Assembly (NCBI GenBank): GCA_038230775.1
Contig: JBBRMQ010000240.1
Location: 1-6,523, forward strand
Length of the DNA: 6,523 nucleotides
Source of the DNA: JBBRMQ01 sp038230775
GTDB taxonomy: Bacteria; Acidobacteriota; Thermoanaerobaculia; Gp7-AA8
Reading direction: 5' to 3'
In this document: piece by piece, positions 1-4,063 of the stretch
How positions within the stretch are numbered: the stretch's first letter is position 1
Layout of the letters: every line of letters begins with the position of its first letter
Notes under the pieces: model-generated
Told to the model about the DNA's origin: nothing
Databases searched by the model: none
What the model saw: only the letters and a program-made list of their open reading frames with translations
Translations under genes and position numbers: made by a program

Positions 1-527
1 GCCAGCTCGCGGGTGGGCTGGCGGCGCTCGATCTCGCCTCGGATCAATGCACAATGTATTACACAGTTGATGAACATTCAGTGCTTCGCTATGACGTGTG
101 CCGAGACGCAGCGCTTTCGGATCTGAACAGCACGATGCCCGGGCGTGCATGGAGCTTGCGGATCCTCGCGGACGGCGGAGTCCTCGTTGCGGACGGGTCG
201 GCGATCTATCGATTAAGCGCTACCGGAGCGATCATTCAGACGTACGACATCGCGGGCGCAGACGCCTGGCAGTCGCTCGCACTCGACATCGATGGCCGTT
301 CCTTCTGGGCCACGTCGGGAGTCAGGGCATACAAGTTCGATATTGCCACCGGCGCCGTGATCGCGTCCTTCCAGTCGTCGGACTATTTCTTCTCCGCGCT
401 CGCGGTCGTTGGCGAGCCGCGAGCAGCGGTCGCGCCGGTCGCGATCCCAGCGCTCTCGCCGTGGATTCTCGCCGGGCTGGTGCTTTCGCTCGCAATGATT
501 GGATTCATCAGAGTCAACTTGTCGTGA
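1..527 (+). CDS. Secreted beta-propeller-like protein with IPTL-CTERM-like tail (5' end missing)
   Basis: The reading frame is open from the left edge (first full codon at position 3) to a TGA at 525-527. The upstream residues GLAALDLASDQCTMYY read smoothly into the rest and resemble an internal propeller strand, so the ATG at 54 is probably not the true start. Two repeat units are visible, each a hydrophobic strand, a Gly/Asp turn, an aromatic strand and a closing 'TG(A)xIxxxxx' strand: roughly codons from 159 to 245 (SLRILADGG to GAIIQTYDI) and from 273 to 374 (SLALDIDGR to GAVIASFQS). These look like blades of an NHL/SMP-30-like or PQQ-like propeller. The last ~28 residues (IPALSPW, then a hydrophobic helix, then FIRVNLS) match the plan of the IPTL-CTERM sorting signal: a Pro-containing motif, a membrane helix and a short basic end. 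The basic end holds only one Arg. The protein is probably exported and processed at the inner membrane or surface. The binding partner is unknown. It has no evident link to the efflux genes downstream. Confidence 0.75.
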   Translation, partial: QLAGGLAALDLASDQCTMYYTVDEHSVLRYDVCRDAALSDLNSTMPGRAWSLRILADGGVLVADGSAIYRLSATGAIIQTYDIAGADAWQSLALDIDGRSFWATSGVRAYKFDIATGAVIASFQSSDYFFSALAVVGEPRAAVAPVAIPALSPWILAGLVLSLAMIGFIRVNLS

Positions 528-563
528 ATCGATGTTCGCAAAGAGCTTCATCGGCTGAGGCGC

Positions 564-692
564 GCAGCCCCTCACCCGGCCTGCGGTCGCCCTCACCCCT
601 CGGGTGGGGCGAGCGGCTACGAAACACGTTCTAAGTAGTCCCTTCTCCCAGCGTTCTGGGAAAAGGCGCGCGAAGCGCGGATGACGGGCTGC
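564..692. repeat. Palindrome-rich intergenic element with terminal inverted repeats
   Basis: The outer 14 bases (564-577, GCAGCCCCTCACCC) are the inverted complement of 679-692 with 12 of 14 matches. Inside are several stems: CTCACCCC at 592-599 against GGGGCGAG at 606-613 (one mismatch), CCTTCTCCCAG at 641-651 against CTGGGAAAAGG at 656-666 (one mismatch, CGTT loop), and CGCGC at 667-671 against GCGCG at 675-679. CCCTCACCC occurs twice (569-577 and 590-598). From recall, this layout (C-rich 'CCCTCACCC' opening, hairpins, 'GGATGA' close) matches dispersed REP/MITE-like intergenic elements in high-GC genomes. It starts 36 bp after the propeller stop codon and could act as a bidirectional RNA-end structure. 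No transposase is encoded. Confidence 0.6.
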
Positions 693-731
693 TCGACGAC
701 TCGAACGCCTCGCATTACTCAGAAACCGTTT

Positions 732-759
732 GCGGCTCAGCGTCAGCCGCGACTGACGC
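732..759. other. Two overlapping, mutually exclusive small hairpins
   Basis: GCGGCT at 732-737 pairs perfectly with AGCCGC at 745-750 (7-nt loop). GCGTCAG at 740-746 pairs perfectly with CTGACGC at 753-759 (6-nt loop). The two stems share bases 740-746 and 745-750, so only one can form at a time. They lie upstream of the putative operator and so are probably outside the PepSY transcript. There is no U-tract. They could belong to the 3' end of the upstream transcript or be chance in GC-rich DNA. Confidence 0.3.
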
Positions 760-808
760 GAGTTGATTATTCGCAGCTACTTCTAGCGCGGATCGTCTGA
801 ATCATTCT

Positions 809-824
809 ATGAACGGGCGATGAA
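809..824 (-). promoter_or_regulatory. Putative response-regulator site, distal copy (inverted)
   Basis: On the minus strand this reads TTCATCGCCCGTTCAT: two TTCAT half-sites whose starts are 11 bp apart. It matches the site at 850-865 in 13 of 16 positions, with only the central three bases differing, but points the opposite way. Centre-to-centre distance is 41 bp, about four helical turns, so both sites lie on the same DNA face. Direct half-sites at 11-bp spacing are characteristic of OmpR/PhoB-family winged-helix regulators. No minus-strand gene starts nearby, so this copy does not obviously serve a divergent promoter. Confidence 0.5.
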
Positions 825-849
825 GCGGCGAGGTGAAAATCGTTGCAGA

Positions 850-865
850 TTCATCGGGGGTTCAT
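850..865 (+). promoter_or_regulatory. Putative response-regulator operator, proximal copy
   Basis: The sequence TTCATCGGGGGTTCAT contains two TTCAT half-sites with an 11-bp period and ends 71 bp before the PepSY start codon. That is a suitable position for an activator site that replaces or overlaps a -35 element. An inverted near-copy lies at 809-824. The regulator itself is not in the window. An OmpR/PhoB-type two-component regulator is inferred from the half-site geometry and from PepSY and RND efflux genes often being under such control. Confidence 0.5.
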
Positions 866-925
866 GCTTTATGGCTCAGCATCTGCTTTCCCATTCTGGG
901 TCCGCACATCCGAAATGCGCGTCAT

Positions 926-931
926 AAGGAG
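926..931 (+). promoter_or_regulatory. Strong Shine-Dalgarno sequence of the PepSY gene
   Basis: AAGGAG lies five bases before the ATG at 937 within an A-rich stretch (GAAAAA), a near-ideal and unstructured initiation site. It fixes the start of the PepSY gene. It contrasts with the channel gene downstream, whose only good ribosome-binding sequence is inside a hairpin. Confidence 0.85.
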
Positions 932-936
932 AAAAA

Positions 937-1347
937 ATGAAGGCGAACACATTGGCCGTGCTGTCCCTTGGAACCCTGCTTCTCACCGCTCCGCAGTCTT
1001 TCGCGTCGGCCGAGAAGGAGTCGAAAGCAGTGGAAAAGAAAGAGGTCGCGGTCGCAAAGGACGCGTCCGCTGACGCAAAACTGCAGGCCGAGGCGAAGAT
1101 CTCGATGGAGCAGGCGCGAGCGACCGCGCTGAAAAAGGTGCCGGGCGGCACGATCGAGAGCGGTGAGCTCGAGCGCGAACACGGCAAGCTGATCTACTCG
1201 TTCGACATCAAGACGTCGAAGCCCGGCATCACCGAAGTGCAGGTCAACGCGATCACCGGTAAGATCGCGTCCATCAAGCACGAGAGTCCAGCCCACGAAG
1301 CCGCCGAGAAGAAGCAGGAAGCAAAGGAGAAGACGACGAAGCACTGA
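937..1347 (+). CDS. Exported PepSY-domain protein
   Basis: The 136-residue product starts with a Sec signal peptide: K2, a hydrophobic core at about 6-18, and an Ala-Ser-Ala site with likely cleavage after residue 25. Next comes a Lys/Glu/Ala-rich linker (26-54), one PepSY domain (about 55-114) and a charged Lys/Glu tail (118-136). Family marks include the helix ISMEQARATALKKVPG, the strand pair SGELEREHGKLIYSFDI, and the closing VNAITGKI, equivalent to the usual 'VDAxTGxV'. PepSY domains are periplasmic or extracellular modules first noted as protease-inhibitor-like. Small single-domain versions are often under two-component control, but their biochemical role is poorly known. Cysteine is absent. 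The start is set by AAGGAG at 926-931. It lies 38 bp upstream of the channel gene on the same strand, so it is probably the first gene of the efflux operon. It may be a periplasmic sensor, chaperone or feedback factor; this is inference. Confidence 0.88.
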   Translation: MKANTLAVLSLGTLLLTAPQSFASAEKESKAVEKKEVAVAKDASADAKLQAEAKISMEQARATALKKVPGGTIESGELEREHGKLIYSFDIKTSKPGITEVQVNAITGKIASIKHESPAHEAAEKKQEAKEKTTKH

Positions 1348-1356
1348 CGTCGCCGT

Positions 1357-1380
1357 GGTGGAGGACGCGAGTCCTCCACC
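1357..1380 (+). promoter_or_regulatory. Hairpin with GCGA tetraloop sequestering the channel-gene Shine-Dalgarno
   Basis: GGTGGAGGAC (1357-1366) pairs perfectly with GTCCTCCACC (1371-1380) around loop GCGA, a GNRA tetraloop. It begins nine bases after the PepSY stop and ends five bases before the ATG at 1386. The bases after it are only TCTTC, so it lacks a proper U-tract and is a poor classical terminator. GGAGG at 1360-1364 is buried in the stem, and no other Shine-Dalgarno-like sequence precedes 1386. It may attenuate transcription, stabilise the PepSY mRNA 3' end, or restrain translation of the channel gene. Confidence 0.65.
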
Positions 1381-1385
1381 TCTTC

Positions 1386-2738
1386 ATGACTACCCATTTG
1401 CGTTTCATGTTGCCGATCGCCGCGGCCGTTGCTTTCCCGATCGGGGCGCAAACCATGCAGACGCCGCCGTCGAACGCTGTCCCTCAGCCGTCGCCGAGTG
1501 CGAGCCCGGTGTCCGCGGCTCTGTCCTCGCCGATGTCGTTATCCGACGCGACCTCGGCCGCTCTCAAACAGGTTTCGTCCCTGCGTCAGGCGCAGATCGA
1601 TGAGGCCATTGCGGCCCAGGACCTGACGCAGGCGCGCGCGGCGCTGTTGCCCCGTGCCCGCGACGCCTACACGATCACGTACAACTCGCCCTCGCGAAGC
1701 GATCCGGCGGTACAGGCTTTCATCGGCGCGAATGCGATTCATGAGTACGAGAACCTCATCGGCGTCACCGGGGAGTGGAGCCTGGGCCTGGTCTCCGCCC
1801 TTCGGCGAAGCCGTGCGCTGCTCGACGCGGCGCGCGCCGGCACCGAGATCGCGCGACGCGCGTTCGTGCGCGGCGTCAGCGAGGCGTATTACGGAGCCGC
1901 GCTCGCGACGGCGAAGCGCATTGCCGCGGAGCAGAGCCTCAACGCGGCGCAGGAATTCGAACGCGTGACCGATCTCAACTATCGCGCGGGTGAGGTGCCG
2001 GAGATCGATGTGATCCGTGCGCGGCTGCAAACCGCGGCGCGTCGCGACGATCTGCTCCAGGCCCAGCAGGCCGAAGTCATCGCCAACGCCAGTCTGGGCA
2101 CCCTGCTCGGTGGCGGCATCGATCGCGCACCGTCGATCCAACCGTTGCCTCAGACCGCCGACGTTACCGACATCGCATCGTTGACTGCGGAAGGAGTGGC
2201 GCGGCGTCCGGAGTTCGTGCAGCTCGAGGCGCAAGTGCGAGCGGCGCGCGCGGACGTTGGCTCGGCACGCGGAGCATTTCTGCCGAGGATCACGTACTCG
2301 CTCGACAAGGGCTTCGATACCAATTCGATGGCTGCCGATGCCATTCGCGAGCATCGCGGCACGCTGGCCACGGCAAACGTCGACGTTCCCCTGTTTGACT
2401 GGGGAGCGACGCGCAGCCGTTTGCGTCAGGCGCAGCTCCACGCGCAGAGTGCCGAGATGCAGCGGCAGCTTGCAATTCGCGGTCTTTACCTTCAGTTCGC
2501 AGCCGCGCGACAGGAAGCGACGACGGCGGCCGAACGGGTGACGAACGCACGGAACGCGCTCGCCGATGCCGAACGCAACCTGACGATCTCGATCGCGCGC
2601 TATCGGGCCGGCGAGGCGCCGATCACCGAGGCGACGGATGCGCAGACGACGCTGGCGAATGAGCGGCTCGCCCTGCAGCAGGCGCTTTTCGACTTTCAGG
2701 TCGCACGAGCGCACCTTCAGGAGGCGGCGGGGCAGTGA
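1386..2738 (+). CDS. TolC-family outer-membrane efflux channel
   Basis: The 450-residue product forms the outer-membrane exit duct of a tripartite pump. It has a signal peptide (about 1-21, hydrophobic LPIAAAVAFPIGA) and a Pro/Ser-rich linker (24-50). Two homologous outer-membrane-efflux repeats follow, about 50-235 and 264-448. Each opens with the family pattern of an Ala-rich helix that leads to a Leu/Phe-Pro-Arg turn and a transmembrane strand: ARAALLPRARDAYTITYN in the first and ARGAFLPRITYSLDKGF in the second. Length is normal for the family. There is no lipobox Cys, so it is not an acylated OprM-type channel. The ATG at 1386 is preferred because it gives a complete signal peptide and no in-frame start lies just upstream. 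Met8 (1407) is an alternative. No free Shine-Dalgarno sequence precedes it (see the hairpin at 1357-1380). The stop overlaps the next start by 4 bp. Confidence 0.93.
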   Translation: MTTHLRFMLPIAAAVAFPIGAQTMQTPPSNAVPQPSPSASPVSAALSSPMSLSDATSAALKQVSSLRQAQIDEAIAAQDLTQARAALLPRARDAYTITYNSPSRSDPAVQAFIGANAIHEYENLIGVTGEWSLGLVSALRRSRALLDAARAGTEIARRAFVRGVSEAYYGAALATAKRIAAEQSLNAAQEFERVTDLNYRAGEVPEIDVIRARLQTAARRDDLLQAQQAEVIANASLGTLLGGGIDRAPSIQPLPQTADVTDIASLTAEGVARRPEFVQLEAQVRAARADVGSARGAFLPRITYSLDKGFDTNSMAADAIREHRGTLATANVDVPLFDWGATRSRLRQAQLHAQSAEMQRQLAIRGLYLQFAAARQEATTAAERVTNARNALADAERNLTISIARYRAGEAPITEATDAQTTLANERLALQQALFDFQVARAHLQEAAGQ

Positions 2739-4063
2739 CGACGGAGACCGTGATCGAGGAGCGCCCCTGGTGGCGCGAGCGTCGAACCATTCTCGCGGCG
2801 GTCGCCGTGGTGTTGCTTCTGCTGATCGTGCTGGGATGGCGCTCGTGTCATTCGTCCACCCCCGCGGAAGGCGACGCGGCGAACATCGTCGTCAGCGTGC
2901 AGGTTGCGAAAGCGGAGCGCACGACGATCTCGAATCAGATTACGCAGGTCGCCACGCTCGCTGCCGTGCGCGAGGCGACGATCACACCGAAGATCGCGGC
3001 GCCCATCGCACAGATGCCACTGCTCACGAACCGCACGGTGCGAGCGGGCGACATCCTGGCCGTGCTCGAGTCGCGCGATCTCTCGGCACAGCGAGCCGAG
3101 GCGGCGGCGGCGGTTGTCGAGACCGAGGCCACGGAGCATTCGATCGCGCAGGGTGCGGTGCCACTGACGAATGCTCAGGACACGAAAGCCGTCCGCGATG
3201 CGAAAGCCGCGCTCGAGAACGCGCGCAAGACGTACGAACGACGGCAGGTGCTCTTCAACGAGGGCGGCATTTCAAAGAAGGACCTCGAAGCATCGCAGCT
3301 GGCGGTGGTGAATGCGGAAGATGACCTCCGTCTCGCCGAGTCCTCGACGACGCTCCATCGCGGCGTCACGAACCCTGGTGACGTCACGGTGGCGCAGGCG
3401 AAGGCGAAGCAGGCGAAGGACCGGCTTGCCAACCTCGACGCGCTCGTCGGATACGCCGTCATTCGTGCGCCATTCAACGGCGTCATTACCGAGCAGTGGC
3501 AGTTCCAGGGTGAGCTCGCGAACCCCAGCGGCAAGCTCCTGACGATCGCGGATACGAGCAGCCTGATCGCGAAGATGGAAGTGGGCGAGGAGACCGCGTC
3601 GCGGCTGAAGGTTGGCGATCCGGTGATTGTCATCGTCGATCAGGCTGGAGGACAAACCTTTCCGGCGACGATCAGCCTCGTCGGCCGCGGCGCGGACGCG
3701 CAGAGCCGCAGCGTCGAAGTGTGGGCCCGCGTTCCCAATCCGGACGGCCGCCTGCGAGCGAACGGTGTCGCGCGTGTCGTCATCTCGGCGCAGACGACGA
3801 GCGGCGTTGTCGTCGTCCCGTCGGCAGCGGTGACTCTCGATGCCACGAACGGGAACAGCGGGACGGTGATGGTCGTCGACTCGCAGTCGTTGGCTCACGA
3901 GGTTCACGTCACGACCGGCATCCGCAGCGCCGGACGAACGCAGATCACCGCGGGCTTGAACGGCGGCGAGATGGTCGTCATCGAAGGAAACTACGGGCTG
4001 CCGGACGGAACGAAGGTCGCGGTGCCCAAGCCAGTCGCGCCCGCGGAGCCGAAAGGCGAATGA
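2735..4063 (+). CDS. RND efflux periplasmic adaptor (membrane fusion protein, HlyD/AcrA family)
   Basis: This 442-residue protein bridges the inner-membrane pump and the outer-membrane channel. Residues 18-35 form one membrane helix after a charged cytoplasmic start (PWWRERR). Cys38 follows, but WRSC is not a lipobox, so it is probably anchored by the helix. The order of domains is typical: first half of the lipoyl/barrel-sandwich (about 75-113, with VRAGDILAVLES at 102-113), a long Ala/Glu/Lys-rich coiled-coil hairpin (about 116-235), second lipoyl half (IRAPFNGVI at 243-251), beta-barrel (about 275-355) and membrane-proximal domain (about 360-430). The C-terminus is Pro/Lys-rich. There are no His- or Met-rich metal-binding stretches. 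Start is GTG at 2735, overlapping the channel stop (GTGA), with AGGAGG at 2719-2724 as ribosome site. Its stop overlaps the permease start (ATGA), showing translational coupling. Confidence 0.94.
   Translation: MTTETVIEERPWWRERRTILAAVAVVLLLLIVLGWRSCHSSTPAEGDAANIVVSVQVAKAERTTISNQITQVATLAAVREATITPKIAAPIAQMPLLTNRTVRAGDILAVLESRDLSAQRAEAAAAVVETEATEHSIAQGAVPLTNAQDTKAVRDAKAALENARKTYERRQVLFNEGGISKKDLEASQLAVVNAEDDLRLAESSTTLHRGVTNPGDVTVAQAKAKQAKDRLANLDALVGYAVIRAPFNGVITEQWQFQGELANPSGKLLTIADTSSLIAKMEVGEETASRLKVGDPVIVIVDQAGGQTFPATISLVGRGADAQSRSVEVWARVPNPDGRLRANGVARVVISAQTTSGVVVVPSAAVTLDATNGNSGTVMVVDSQSLAHEVHVTTGIRSAGRTQITAGLNGGEMVVIEGNYGLPDGTKVAVPKPVAPAEPKGE

Larger units (their letters stand above)
528..936. 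other. Gene-free intergenic region with palindromic element and regulatory sites
   Basis: This stretch separates the propeller gene from the PepSY/efflux operon. I see no credible gene on either strand. The short frames that cross it have Arg/Ser/Pro-rich translations typical of palindromic repeats (for example SPSPGLRSPSPLGWG). It contains a palindrome-rich element (564-692), small alternative hairpins (732-759), paired TTCAT-type sites (809-865) and a Shine-Dalgarno sequence (926-931). From about 866 to 925 I find no convincing -10 hexamer; TTTATG at 868-873 is only a weak candidate. Confidence 0.75.

Noticed and set aside
547..553. Additional TTCATCG regulator half-site just after the propeller gene
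   Set aside because: No second TTCAT occurs 11 bp away on either side, so it is probably chance.
98..634. 178-codon plus-strand frame running from the propeller gene into the intergenic element
   Set aside because: It is Arg/Ser-rich, overlaps the propeller gene out of frame and ends in the SPSPGLRSPSPLGWG translation typical of palindromic intergenic repeats.
1357..1385. Classical intrinsic terminator after the PepSY gene
   Set aside because: The stem is strong but is followed only by TCTTC before the next start codon, so the U-tract is missing; it is listed as a regulatory hairpin instead.
1539..2714. 391-codon open frame on the minus strand, antisense to the TolC-family gene
   Set aside because: Its translation is Arg-rich without recognisable domains, it is fully covered by a strongly supported plus-strand gene, and long antisense frames are expected in high-GC coding DNA.
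2846..2851. Cys38 of the adaptor as a lipoprotein attachment site
   Set aside because: The preceding residues are Trp-Arg-Ser, which do not fit a lipobox, and a full N-terminal membrane helix is already present.
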